The notes: generated by a model not told the origin, from the letters alone. DNA of 17,093 nucleotides from Candidatus Roizmanbacteria bacterium (GCA_024653985.1 JANLIS010000089.1:1-17093), one strand, 5' to 3'; counted from the stretch's first letter, positions 5,745 to 13,094 are shown. Made by a program: numbers and translations.

Positions 5745-6545
5745 ATGGCAGAGATAAGACAAACAGTGATTAATAACCAAATTCTAAATAAGCAAATCAT
5801 TGTAAATAAACTTTTTCTTAACTATTATCATGTTTCAGCAGGTAAACAGTCAAGTAGCAAAACCATTCTTTTTCTTCACGGTTGGGGAGTTGATAGTCAA
5901 CTTTGGTTTAAAATCGTTCCTGAATTAACCAAAAAAAATTGGTCAATGTATTTTTTGGATCTTCCCGGTTTTGGTCAATCTCAAATTCCAGATACAGTGT
6001 ACGATGTTGATGATTACAAAAGAATTGTTTATGAGTTTGTTAAAAAAATGGAACTAAAAAATGTTAATTTTGTTGGTCATTCTTTCGGCGGTAGGATAAC
6101 AATTAAGCTCGCCGCTGAAAATCCTAATTTTTTGGAAAAAATAATTTTAGTTGATACTGCCGGAATCGTTACTGCCTCAAAAATAAAAAAAATAACTGCT
6201 TTATTTGCCAAAACTATCAGTCCCATTTTTAAGTTAAATTTTATGAAACCCATAAGAAAAAAATTTTATTTTTTAATTGGTAGCGAATACTTGGAAAATG
6301 AAAAACTTTCAAAAATATTTTCAAAAGTAGTTTCGGAAAATTTGACCCGTCTTTTGACACTTATCAAAAAACCTACCTTAATCGTCTGGGGAAAAAATGA
6401 TAAGATAACCCCTCTTTATTATGGAGAGCTGATGTATAAATTAATTCCAAAATCAAAATTTGTTATATTTGAAAACGCTGGGCATTTCAGTTTTCTTGAT
6501 GAACCGGAGGAATTTGCTAAAGAGTTAGTAAAATTTATAGAATAA
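5745..6545 (+). CDS. Alpha/beta hydrolase
   Basis: 266 residues with a complete alpha/beta-hydrolase core: oxyanion-hole HGWG (45-48), LDLPGFGQS (71-79), nucleophile elbow GHSFGG (Ser113), catalytic acid Asp219 in VWGKNDKITP, and catalytic His247 in ENAGHFSFLDEP. A short lid lies at about 145-200. It has no signal peptide, so it should be cytoplasmic. The family covers esterases, lipases, epoxide hydrolases and C-C bond hydrolases, and the substrate cannot be told from sequence. The start at 5745 is supported by GGAGGT nine bases upstream, embedded in a palindrome. It lies downstream of the dsbA-like gene and upstream of the wall-synthesis genes, without obvious shared function. Confidence 0.9.
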   Translation: MAEIRQTVINNQILNKQIIVNKLFLNYYHVSAGKQSSSKTILFLHGWGVDSQLWFKIVPELTKKNWSMYFLDLPGFGQSQIPDTVYDVDDYKRIVYEFVKKMELKNVNFVGHSFGGRITIKLAAENPNFLEKIILVDTAGIVTASKIKKITALFAKTISPIFKLNFMKPIRKKFYFLIGSEYLENEKLSKIFSKVVSENLTRLLTLIKKPTLIVWGKNDKITPLYYGELMYKLIPKSKFVIFENAGHFSFLDEPEEFAKELVKFIE

Positions 6546-6550
6546 TAGAT

Positions 6551-6662
6551 GTCATTCCCGCCCCCGATCGGAGTCGAGGGCAGGCTCCGGCGGGTTTACC
6601 CTGTAAGGGAATCCAGAAACATGGATCCCCGTTTTCCCTTACAGGGTAAACACGGGGATGAC
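6551..6662. repeat. Cloverleaf-type palindromic repeat, copy A
   Basis: Begins GTCATTCCCGC and ends ACGGGGATGAC, with GTCAT/ATGAC as terminal inverted repeats. Inside are ATCCAG, GGATCCCC and an extra 17-base perfect inverted pair, TTTACCCTGTAAGGGAA (6595-6611) with its complement at 6634-6650. It shares its ends and the AATCCAGAAA-CATGGATCCCCGTTTT middle with copy B at 11899 and its ends with copy C at 16173. It opens in frame with the following Mur ligase and falsely lengthens that frame at its N-terminus. Confidence 0.85.
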
Positions 6663-6674
6663 AGGCATATAATT

Positions 6675-8078
6675 ATGAACTATTACAATCCCATTAGATT
6701 TTTCTACTTTCACCTGCTTCTTCTTCAACTCGAAGAGTATGATTTGGGTCGCTTTATAAAAGCCGTTGTTAATACAAAAGGCGTTCCTCCTAGCCGTGAA
6801 TTTCGCAAACCTTTAAAATTTACTTTGAAAATAAAGCTTATTACAGCCCTAAATTCACTTTTAATTCTATCATTGTCATTTTTTGTTTCAAAGTTTTTCA
6901 ACAATAATCCTTACCAAATTGCAGGTTTAGTTCTTTGCTTTGCCCTAGGGCTATATTTTAGTTATATTTATTTGATCATAATTAATGTTTTGCTTCTTCC
7001 TATTGATGTTTTTGCTAAAGAGCTATTGATCTTTTTAGCAAAGAATAAGTTAAAAAAACTAAATAATATTAAAATTATCGGTGTAGCCGGAAGTTACGGA
7101 AAAACCGGCATGAAGGATCTGATAGCAACGGTTCTTGAAGAAAAATATCAGGTAGTTAAAACCCCGGAAAGTTTTAATACTCCAATCGGAATTGCCAAAA
7201 CTATCTTGACCCAAGTTGATGAGAAAACTGAGATATTAGTAATCGAGATGGGGGAATATTATTCGGGAGATATAAGAAATATCTGCAAGATCGCACCTCC
7301 TCAAATCGGTGTGATAACGGGAATTAATGAATCTCATTTGGAAAGATTAAAATCTATTGATAATAGCATAAGAACGATCTTTGAAATTGCTCAAAATATG
7401 AAACCTGATGGAATATTGGTTTTGAACGGAAAAGATAAAAATATAAAGAATAATTACAAAAAATTTCTTTTAGATCAGGAAGTCTATCTGTATTCAGCCA
7501 AAGGAAAAATAGAGTTTAATGAAGATGCTCCCGGATTTATATATCAAAAAATGTTCTTTCCCGTTTTGGGTCATTATAATTTGGATAAGATCGATGGGAT
7601 TATTTATATTGCTGAAAAACTTGGTTTAACCGATCAAGAAGTGCAGAGCGGCCTAAAGAAGATCAAGACACCGGCTCATCGACTACAACCGATCTTAAAT
7701 CGTGAAAAAAATATTCTTGTCATTGATGACAGTTATAATGGCAACCCCGATGGGGTAGAGGAAGCCATAAAAACCCTAACTTTATTTAAAAAACGAAGAA
7801 AGATCTTTATCACCCCCGGTTTGGTTGAAATGGGATTTGAAAGTGAACAAATCCACCAGAGGATAGGAAAAAGATTAAACGACGTCGTGGATATTGTCAT
7901 CCTGATCAAGAATTCCGTCACACCAGGTATTAAAAAGGGTTTGATTAAAGCTGGATTTGATGAAAAAAACATTATCTGGTTTGACTCAATGATGGAAGCT
8001 CAAAATAGTTTAGGATTGATCTTAAGATCCGGTGATGTGGTTCTTTTTCAAAACGACTGGCCGGATAATTATGTATAA
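6675..8078 (+). CDS. murF: MurF-type Mur ligase with N-terminal membrane segments
   Basis: 467 residues. Residues 55-75 and 82-110 are strongly hydrophobic, then a Mur ligase body begins: P-loop GSYGKT (139-144), NTPIG, VIEMGEYYSGDI, NESHLERLKS, DDSYNGNPDGV, TPGLVEMG and the closing VLFQNDWPDNY. These fit MurF, which adds D-Ala-D-Ala to the UDP-MurNAc-tripeptide in the cytoplasm; the next gene makes D-Ala-D-Ala. The usual N-terminal UDP-binding domain of MurF is absent and membrane helices take its place, so the enzyme probably works at the inner face of the membrane, perhaps on lipid-linked substrate. The longer frame from 6549 runs through a palindromic repeat and is rejected; ATG 6675 lies just after the repeat. 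The symbol is by motif and neighbour; a related Mur ligase activity is possible. Confidence 0.85.
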   Translation: MNYYNPIRFFYFHLLLLQLEEYDLGRFIKAVVNTKGVPPSREFRKPLKFTLKIKLITALNSLLILSLSFFVSKFFNNNPYQIAGLVLCFALGLYFSYIYLIIINVLLLPIDVFAKELLIFLAKNKLKKLNNIKIIGVAGSYGKTGMKDLIATVLEEKYQVVKTPESFNTPIGIAKTILTQVDEKTEILVIEMGEYYSGDIRNICKIAPPQIGVITGINESHLERLKSIDNSIRTIFEIAQNMKPDGILVLNGKDKNIKNNYKKFLLDQEVYLYSAKGKIEFNEDAPGFIYQKMFFPVLGHYNLDKIDGIIYIAEKLGLTDQEVQSGLKKIKTPAHRLQPILNREKNILVIDDSYNGNPDGVEEAIKTLTLFKKRRKIFITPGLVEMGFESEQIHQRIGKRLNDVVDIVILIKNSVTPGIKKGLIKAGFDEKNIIWFDSMMEAQNSLGLILRSGDVVLFQNDWPDNYV

Positions 8079-9249
8079 TACAACTATGAAAACCATCGGG
8101 GTATTCTTCGGCAGTAGATCTCCTGAACATGATGTCTCTATCCTTACTGGACAACTGATTATTTCGGGCTTAAAAAAATGCGGGTATAATGTCATTCCTG
8201 TTTATATCGATAAAAAAGGCAAATGGTATTCTGATGCTAGATTGGCATCGATGAAATTTTTTTCTCAAAATCCGACCGACCTGGATAAAAAACTTGAATC
8301 ATTTAATATTGACTTCAATAAATCGTCAGGAAAAATCGTCAAGCAATCAGGATTCTTGAAGGGTAATGTTGTTTTTGATATCGCCTTTCCTGCCTTCCAC
8401 GGACAAAACGGAGAAGATGGAACTTTCCAGGGATTATGTGAAATTCTCAACGTTCCCTACGTCGGTTGTGATGTGACCTCATCGGCGATCACGATGGATA
8501 AGGTATTGACCAAGATGATCTATAAAGCCAATGATATTCCCACCGTCGATTTTGTCAGTTTAAATTTGAACGAGTGGCGTCTTGACAAAAAAAGCGTTCT
8601 TCAAAAAATAAAATCGCTGAACTTACCGGTCATTATTAAACCTGCCAGGTTGGGTTCTTCTATCGGCATCTCTAAAGCAAAAAATCAAAAGGAGCTTGAG
8701 TTTGGTATAGAGGTTGCCCTTCACTATGATGAAAAAGTGATCGTTGAAAAAGCTGTAGAAGACTTAATGGATGTCACTTGTTGTTTGATAGGTAACGATA
8801 ATCCAACACCGTCATTACTTCAAGAGTCGGTTTTTTCCAGCGGTTTCTTTTCTTACGAAGATAAATATTTAAAAGGTGGTGGTGCACAAACCGGGAACGC
8901 CACCAAAAGTATTATTATTCCAGCCCGTCTAAATAAAAAGGTCACCCAAGAAATACAGGACGCAGCAACCAAAGCTTATCAAGTGCTCGGATGTTCCGGG
9001 ATCGCCCGCGTTGATTTTCTTTATGATAAAAAGACCGGTCGCTGGTATGCTAATGAGGTTAACACTTTACCAGGAACCTTATATCATCATTTATGGAAAA
9101 AATCCGGAATACCTTTTGAGGATCTATTAAAAAAATTGATCGGCTTTGCTGAAGAAAGATATCACAGGAAAAAACAGATAACCTATACTTTTAATTCCAA
9201 TATTTTGACCCAGGCTTCTTCAAATAAACTTTCATTGAAAGGTATCTAA
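8071..9249 (+). CDS. ddl: D-alanine--D-alanine ligase
   Basis: 392 residues of the ATP-grasp family, joining two D-alanines with ATP for the peptidoglycan stem peptide. Family motifs: GVFFGSRSPEHDVSILTG near the N-terminus, PAFHGQNGEDGTFQGLCE, PYVGCDVTSSAITMDK, the ATP-binding LPVIIKPARLGSSIGISKA, EKAVEDLMDVT, GIARVDFLYD, and NEVNTLPGTLYHHLWKKSG with metal-binding residues. It overlaps the MurF-type gene by eight bases, so the two are translationally coupled and act in consecutive steps. ATG 8071 has a weak GGA upstream. ATG 8086 (MKTIGVFFG) would match the usual Ddl N-terminus and is an equally fair start. About 35 C-terminal residues after the last motif exceed typical Ddl length and are of unknown use. 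Confidence 0.95.
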   Translation: MYNTTMKTIGVFFGSRSPEHDVSILTGQLIISGLKKCGYNVIPVYIDKKGKWYSDARLASMKFFSQNPTDLDKKLESFNIDFNKSSGKIVKQSGFLKGNVVFDIAFPAFHGQNGEDGTFQGLCEILNVPYVGCDVTSSAITMDKVLTKMIYKANDIPTVDFVSLNLNEWRLDKKSVLQKIKSLNLPVIIKPARLGSSIGISKAKNQKELEFGIEVALHYDEKVIVEKAVEDLMDVTCCLIGNDNPTPSLLQESVFSSGFFSYEDKYLKGGGAQTGNATKSIIIPARLNKKVTQEIQDAATKAYQVLGCSGIARVDFLYDKKTGRWYANEVNTLPGTLYHHLWKKSGIPFEDLLKKLIGFAEERYHRKKQITYTFNSNILTQASSNKLSLKGI

Positions 9250-9253
9250 TTTT

Positions 9254-10039
9254 TTATCCCTCTAGTCGTGCAAACGCACCAGATTCTTTAGACTTGGCAA
9301 ACATATAACGGAAAAAAATAGTTGCTCCGAAAAAAAAGATTATATTGAGCATTAGCGCATAAACAATCTCAGTAATTGCATTTTGTCCGTTTAAATTTTT
9401 TCTCATTGCTTCAAATACATATGTTGGAGCAAATAAATATGCGATTCCACGAAATGGCTGTGGAAGAATTGATACTGGATAAATTACTGCCATAAATGGT
9501 TGAAATATATTGATAAATCCCCAGGCAAAAGCAGCTACCTTGGTTCCAAAACGAATTATAAGTCCAAGCATAACAACTCCAAACGAAAATCCAAAAAATA
9601 CCAAGTTTATGAAAATCAATATTGTATTAAACAATCCAATCGAAAAAATATTAAATTGAAAAACATATAAAGAAAGAGTGCTCGCAAGTATCAAAATAAT
9701 GAGGGCTTTGATTGTCCCTGATATTGCAAAAGAGAATAGATACTCTTTAATATTAATCGGAGAAATGAACATATTGGTAAGATTGCGGGACCAAACATCC
9801 CACAGACATCCAACTCCTACAGAATACTGAGCGATGTTAAGTACTTGCCAATAAATCATACCGGCCAATACTTCGTTTGCGATTATTTTTCCAGTTGATC
9901 CAACCAAATATAACGTCATAAAACCAAAAACAACAACTGAGAACAAAGGATAGAATAGTATGTCGTTGATTACTTCAAACGAATGTTTAGTTATATACAT
10001 TTCGTGTAATAATAGTGCTTTTATTCTATTCAAAGACAT
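9254..10039 (-). CDS. ABC-2 type transporter permease
   Basis: 261 residues with about six membrane helices in the ABC-2 layout: short cytoplasmic N-terminus (SLNRIKALLLHEMYITKHSFEVINDILFYPLF), the helix pair at about 28-75, the conserved NLTNMFISPI loop, three further helices, and YPVSILPQPFRGIAYLFAPTYVFEAMRK before the last helix. ABC-2 permeases export polysaccharides, lipids or drugs. The start at 10039 is set by GAGGAG six bases upstream; the longer frame from 10099 lies in the ATPase gene. It overlaps the ATPase gene end by 14 bases, so the two form one exporter. It ends four bases from the convergent ddl stop with no visible terminator. The substrate is not readable. Confidence 0.9.
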   Translation of the reverse strand: MSLNRIKALLLHEMYITKHSFEVINDILFYPLFSVVVFGFMTLYLVGSTGKIIANEVLAGMIYWQVLNIAQYSVGVGCLWDVWSRNLTNMFISPINIKEYLFSFAISGTIKALIILILASTLSLYVFQFNIFSIGLFNTILIFINLVFFGFSFGVVMLGLIIRFGTKVAAFAWGFINIFQPFMAVIYPVSILPQPFRGIAYLFAPTYVFEAMRKNLNGQNAITEIVYALMLNIIFFFGATIFFRYMFAKSKESGAFARLEG

Positions 10040-10952
10040 ATTTTTCTCCTCTGGCAATTTGTAAAAAGACATGTTCAAGGGTAGGTTTTTTGACTTCAAT
10101 ATCTGTCATCCAAATACCTTCCTTACTTAAATCAAAAATAATTTTAGGTAGTGCCTTTTCTTCAGTTGTTATAAAAACCACGTGCTCACCATCAAATCGA
10201 TAATCAAGTTTTTCCTTTCTCAAGTATTTTACAATGATTTCTTTTTTATCATTAAATGTAAGTCGAAGCTGAGCTACTTGAATCCGTTTTGTCAGTCCTA
10301 AAGGCGTATCTTCGGCAACAACTTTTCCCTTATCCATAAAAATTACTCTATCACAGATTCTAGTTACTTCAGACATGTTATGACTTGTATAAAGAATTGT
10401 AATTGGTCGCTCTCGTCGTAGTTCCTCAATAAATGTCAAAGTTTTATCTGCAATATCCGGATCAAGAGAAGCTGTCGGTTCATCCATCAAAATTATCTTC
10501 GGGTCATTAATTAAGGCCTTTATAAAATTTGCTCTGGTTTTTTGTCCAGTTGAAAGATCGAAGTATCTTTTATTTACCAAGTCATCCATTTCAAAACGAG
10601 TAATTAGTTTTTTTATTTTGGGAATGCAGTTTTCAACTTGATATAAATGGGCAAATACTATTAAGTTTTCCCATATACTCGTTCTTCCTTGCAAATTATT
10701 AAAAGCCGAAGTGAAGTTCAACCGACTGAGGCAGTATTGTGAATGTTTAAAAAAATCTTTATCAAAATAATTGATTATTCCTCTAGTCGGAGTAGTGATT
10801 CCCAACAACATCTGGATTGTTGTTGTTTTACCGGCGCCATTTGGCCCGAGCAAACCCAATATTTCTCCCTCTTTCATTTCAAATGAAACATCGTCAACGG
10901 CGGTAAAAACACCAAATTTTTTTGTCAGATTTTTTACTTGTAGAACAGCCAT
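10026..10952 (-). CDS. ABC transporter ATP-binding protein
   Basis: 308 residues. Walker A GPNGAGKTT (36-44), signature LSTGQ (133-137), Walker B IILMDEP (153-159), D-loop SLD, and H-loop His191 in YTSHN. The region of the Q-loop reads LNFTSAFNNLQGRTSIWENL, where the usual glutamine is not in its expected place. A C-terminal extension of about 85 residues with alternating strands (KEIIVKYLRKEKLDYRFDGEHVVFIT) is common in drug and polysaccharide exporters of the ABC-2 type (DrrA-like). It powers the permease encoded by the overlapping next gene. The start at 10952 fits an extended TATAAT box six bases upstream. Confidence 0.95.
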   Translation of the reverse strand: MAVLQVKNLTKKFGVFTAVDDVSFEMKEGEILGLLGPNGAGKTTTIQMLLGITTPTRGIINYFDKDFFKHSQYCLSRLNFTSAFNNLQGRTSIWENLIVFAHLYQVENCIPKIKKLITRFEMDDLVNKRYFDLSTGQKTRANFIKALINDPKIILMDEPTASLDPDIADKTLTFIEELRRERPITILYTSHNMSEVTRICDRVIFMDKGKVVAEDTPLGLTKRIQVAQLRLTFNDKKEIIVKYLRKEKLDYRFDGEHVVFITTEEKALPKIIFDLSKEGIWMTDIEVKKPTLEHVFLQIARGEKYVFE

Positions 10953-10958
10953 AAAATC

Positions 10959-10967
10959 ATTATATCA
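10959..10967 (-). promoter_or_regulatory. Extended -10 box (TGATATAAT) of the ABC exporter operon
   Basis: On the minus strand TGATATAAT ends six bases (GATTTT) before the ATG at 10952. It is a perfect extended -10 element. No Shine-Dalgarno site lies between it and the start, so the mRNA should be leaderless. Confidence 0.6.
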
Positions 10968-11013
10968 CGATGTATCTTATACATTTACCTGTGCAAAATA
11001 ACTTAGTCGGGCT

Positions 11014-11019
11014 TATAAT
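11014..11019 (+). promoter_or_regulatory. -10 box TATAAT of the phosphatase gene
   Basis: A perfect TATAAT ends six bases (GCTGAT) before the ATG at 11026. The -35 is weak (TGCAAA near 10992). It is divergent from the ABC promoter, with under 50 bases between the two -10 boxes, and again suggests a leaderless mRNA. Confidence 0.55.
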
Positions 11020-11025
11020 GCTGAT

Positions 11026-11820
11026 ATGATCAAAGTTCTTAAAACCGCTGCTTCCGAGGCTGGAACTATCCTTCTAAATTACTATAAGAAGAAGCTTACT
11101 CTAAACTATAAGACTTCTCATAAGGATTTTTATACTATAGCAGATATTGAAAGCCAAAAAACCGTTAAGGAAGTAATCAGTATACTTTTGCTTAAAAAAG
11201 GTATGGATATGTCAGAGGTCGGATTTATCGGTGAAGAAAATCTTGCTTCGGGTGGCCACAAAAAACACCTTTTTGTCATTGATCCTCTTGATGGAACCGT
11301 AAACTTTGCTTTTGGGTTGGATTTTTTCAGTGTTTCCATTGCTTACTTTTATAATGGCGAACTAACATCCGGTTTGGTCTATCAGCCGACCAACAAAAGT
11401 TTTTATTATGCTACCAAAGGTAAAGGCGCTTTTAAAAATAGCAGGCCTTTAAAAATGACTTATAGACCTTTGAAAAAATCGCTTTTGAGCGGACTTATCA
11501 GTTCAAGGCCTGAGGTGTATACCAAACTCTTCAAAATCTACCAAAATATCTATCCACACGTGGCTGGATATCGGAATTTAAACTCCATGGCGATTGATAA
11601 CTGTTTATTGGCAGAAAACGTCTTTAACGTCGTAATAAACGGTCACACGTTTATTTGGGACATATCTGCGGTGAAACTTATCCTTGAAGAGTCTGGAGGC
11701 ATCATGGTCGATTTTAATGGCTTGCCAATCAACTTTGATCTTGACGACCCCAAGCTGGCATACGATGTCATCTCCTGCCATCCAAGGCTAAAAAATGAAA
11801 TTCTTGAGTTTTTTAAGTAA
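11026..11820 (+). CDS. Inositol monophosphatase family phosphatase
   Basis: 264 residues of the Mg-dependent, lithium-sensitive phosphatase superfamily (IMPase, CysQ, some FBPases). Metal-site motifs are complete: KDFYTIADIESQ (33-44), GEEN (69-72), DPLDGTVNFAFG (86-97) and WDISAVKLILEESGG (211-225). Substrates in the family include inositol phosphates, 3'-phosphoadenosine 5'-phosphate, fructose bisphosphate and histidinol phosphate, and the motifs do not separate them. It is cytoplasmic with no signal peptide. It stands alone, followed by a long gap without genes. Confidence 0.92.
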   Translation: MIKVLKTAASEAGTILLNYYKKKLTLNYKTSHKDFYTIADIESQKTVKEVISILLLKKGMDMSEVGFIGEENLASGGHKKHLFVIDPLDGTVNFAFGLDFFSVSIAYFYNGELTSGLVYQPTNKSFYYATKGKGAFKNSRPLKMTYRPLKKSLLSGLISSRPEVYTKLFKIYQNIYPHVAGYRNLNSMAIDNCLLAENVFNVVINGHTFIWDISAVKLILEESGGIMVDFNGLPINFDLDDPKLAYDVISCHPRLKNEILEFFK

Positions 11821-11898
11821 TAATTCTAATTTCTTCACGTCGATCACGGCAAAATTTTGTAAATTTGACTCAATTAGTCTTATATTATTCAAAAAAAT

Positions 11899-11957
11899 GT
11901 CATTCCCGCGCAGGCGGGAATCCAGAAATCATGGATCCCCGTTTTCACGGGGATGAC
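11899..11957. repeat. Cloverleaf-type palindromic repeat, copy B
   Basis: The shortest copy (59 bases): GTCAT ends, first hairpin TTCCCGC-GCAG-GCGGGAA, middle TCCAGAAATCATGGA, second hairpin TCCCCGT-TTTC-ACGGGGA, then TGAC. The two hairpins inside GTCAT/ATGAC termini form a cruciform-like fold. It is flanked by A-rich bases on both sides. Confidence 0.9.
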
Positions 11958-12192
11958 AAAAACATTCCTAACCACTAACAATCCTAACCTTCTAACCTCT
12001 TATTAGCACTTCCCCCCGCTTTAAAAGAATAGGGAAGTCGTACATAATATATCGTTAATTATTAGTTTTAGGTCTTTATGACAATATAAACTATTAAATT
12101 TAATAGGGGACTCCTGAACATAAAAGCAGACTAAGGGCTACCAGCCAGAAAAGGGAATAATTGGGTGTTAATTGAGCATTAATTAAAAATAT

Positions 12193-12222
12193 ATTTTATT
12201 AAAATAAATTAATTATTGTCAA
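12193..12222 (-). promoter_or_regulatory. Possible minus-strand promoter within the gene-free stretch
   Basis: On the minus strand TTGACA (12217-12222), an 18-base spacer and TAAAAT (12193-12198) form a near-consensus promoter reading toward 11821. No gene lies downstream in that direction, so if active it would make a non-coding RNA. Chance is possible given the AT-richness. Confidence 0.35.
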
Positions 12223-12270
12223 TTTAGATTGTTATATCAATGTGTCGCTTCTCTTCTTCCAGTTGTGGTT

Positions 12271-12300
12271 AACGTCGTAAAAGCTCCATTTTACGACGTT
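12271..12300. repeat. Perfect 12-base-pair hairpin
   Basis: AACGTCGTAAAA (12271-12282), loop GCTCCA, TTTTACGACGTT (12289-12300). The stem is perfect and contains CG steps that are rare in the AT-rich surroundings. There is no T-run after it. Confidence 0.85.
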
Positions 12301-12490
12301 ATATATGTTCTTTTCTCCGACTATATATATCCATTAATACGCCAATCTGGTGGATTGCGGTTTTTCTGTAAATATCTTCCGGGGAACAAAGACACCTGCT
12401 TCCCTAAAATTCGTGTGCAATAACATTCCGGCCATATTTCTATTCAATTACATAATTAATGAGTAATTATCATATTTAACCTCTTCTCTT

Positions 12491-12857
12491 AGCTTCAAAC
12501 TAGCCTCTAATTATTTAGCCCGTCTTATAGTCCCAAACTGTATATTTTGAGGCTAAAATATCAGAAATAGCATGCATCTGCTTATAAGAGAAACGCGCAG
12601 TGTTTGATTTAGACCGTAATAATAATCTAAATATTAAATTCTGAGGCTGTTTTCTTCTCTCGAAGACGCCAGCCAATATTCCTAATTAGCTTGTTATATC
12701 AATATATTTACATATTTTAGCCTCAAATTTATGATTCTATCCACAATATGCACGCATACTACTTGGAGTATAGAGACGATCTATTCCTCTATTATTAGCT
12801 TCAAAATTAGTAGTTTGATATTGTAAATCTTTATATTAAATTAATTTTGAAGCTAAT
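12491..12857. repeat. Six copies of TTTGARGCT/AGCYTCAAA that pair as three stem-loops
   Basis: The word occurs at 12491 (AGCTTCAAA), 12546 (TTTGAGGCT), 12642 (TGAGGCT), 12719 (AGCCTCAAA), 12798 (AGCTTCAAA) and 12846 (TTTGAAGCT), alternating in orientation. Neighbouring copies can pair: 12491-12499 with 12546-12554, 12642-12648 with 12719-12725, and 12794-12809 with 12842-12857 (16 perfect bases). A rival 16-base pairing joins 12546-12561 and 12712-12727. TTGTTATATCAAT also occurs twice nearby (12229-12241 and 12691-12703). Confidence 0.6.
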
Positions 12858-12965
12858 TAATGTCCTATAGTTTTATTACGTCCGTGTATTATAAATACTA
12901 TAGGTTATTTATTCACGTCCGTGAAAATCCTGCTCCCCTCTCCCCGACTTCCAAGGATACAAATT

Positions 12966-13062
12966 ATTAAAGGTTAATTTTTAATTATTAAATAAATATT
13001 GAATAATCAATTTTTGAATTCAAATTTCAATATTTAATCTTTAATATTTATTTAACCTTTAA
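12966..13062. repeat. Long imperfect AT-rich palindrome followed by a T-run
   Basis: TTAAAGGTTAA (12967-12977) pairs with TTAACCTTTAA (13052-13062), TTAAATAAATATT (12988-13000) with AATATTTATTTAA (13043-13055, overlapping the first arm in register alternatives), and the centre is TTTGAATTCAAA (13013-13024). A run of seven T follows at 13079-13085. On the plus strand it could stop transcripts coming from the gene-free stretch before they meet the convergent membrane-protein gene. Confidence 0.6.
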
Positions 13063-13094
13063 CATTTAAGATTTAATCTTTTTTTAGCACTACT

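Larger units (their letters stand above)
11821..13094. other. 1.27 kb without a credible gene, rich in inverted repeats
   Basis: No frame here looks like a real protein; the longest (12229-12423) needs a TTG start and overlaps a perfect hairpin. The stretch holds repeat copy B (11899-11957), a run of CTAAC words (11966-11998), and between 12008 and 12958 many paired segments. These are ACTTCCC/GGGAAGT (12008-12014, 12032-12038), a 12-base hairpin (12271-12300), 16-base pairs 12546-12561 with 12712-12727 and 12794-12809 with 12842-12857, CCTATAGT/ACTATAGG (12864-12871, 12897-12904), TTCACG/CGTGAA (12912-12925) and ATCCT/AGGAT (12927-12931, 12954-12958). It ends in a long AT palindrome and T-run. 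This could encode a large structured RNA on either strand. I could not match it to RNase P, tmRNA, SRP or 6S RNA. Confidence 0.6.

Noticed and set aside
6549..6674. N-terminal extension of the Mur ligase (42 residues)
   Set aside because: The codons are the palindromic repeat copy A read through; the same repeat occurs at two non-coding places. The ATG at 6675 after the repeat is the better start.
11966..11998. CTAAC runs considered as a CRISPR or telomere-like array
   Set aside because: Only four copies of a five-base word with irregular spacing and no spacers; no cas gene in the window.
12229..12423. 64-codon frame inside the gene-free stretch
   Set aside because: It needs a TTG start without a ribosome binding site, runs through the perfect hairpin at 12271-12300, and its product (VVVNVVKAPFYDVIYVLFSDYIY) shows no family pattern.
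12120..12540. Fragments resembling group I intron core elements (AGACTA near 12128, TATAGTCC near 12526, TTGCGG near 12355)
   Set aside because: They are in the wrong order for P, Q, R and S, and the flanks do not interrupt a gene. Taken as chance.
12900..12960. Minus-strand GGAAGTCGGGG resembling the first conserved region of RNase P RNA
   Set aside because: The match to GAGGAAAGTCCGGGC is poor and no other conserved RNase P region follows on that strand.
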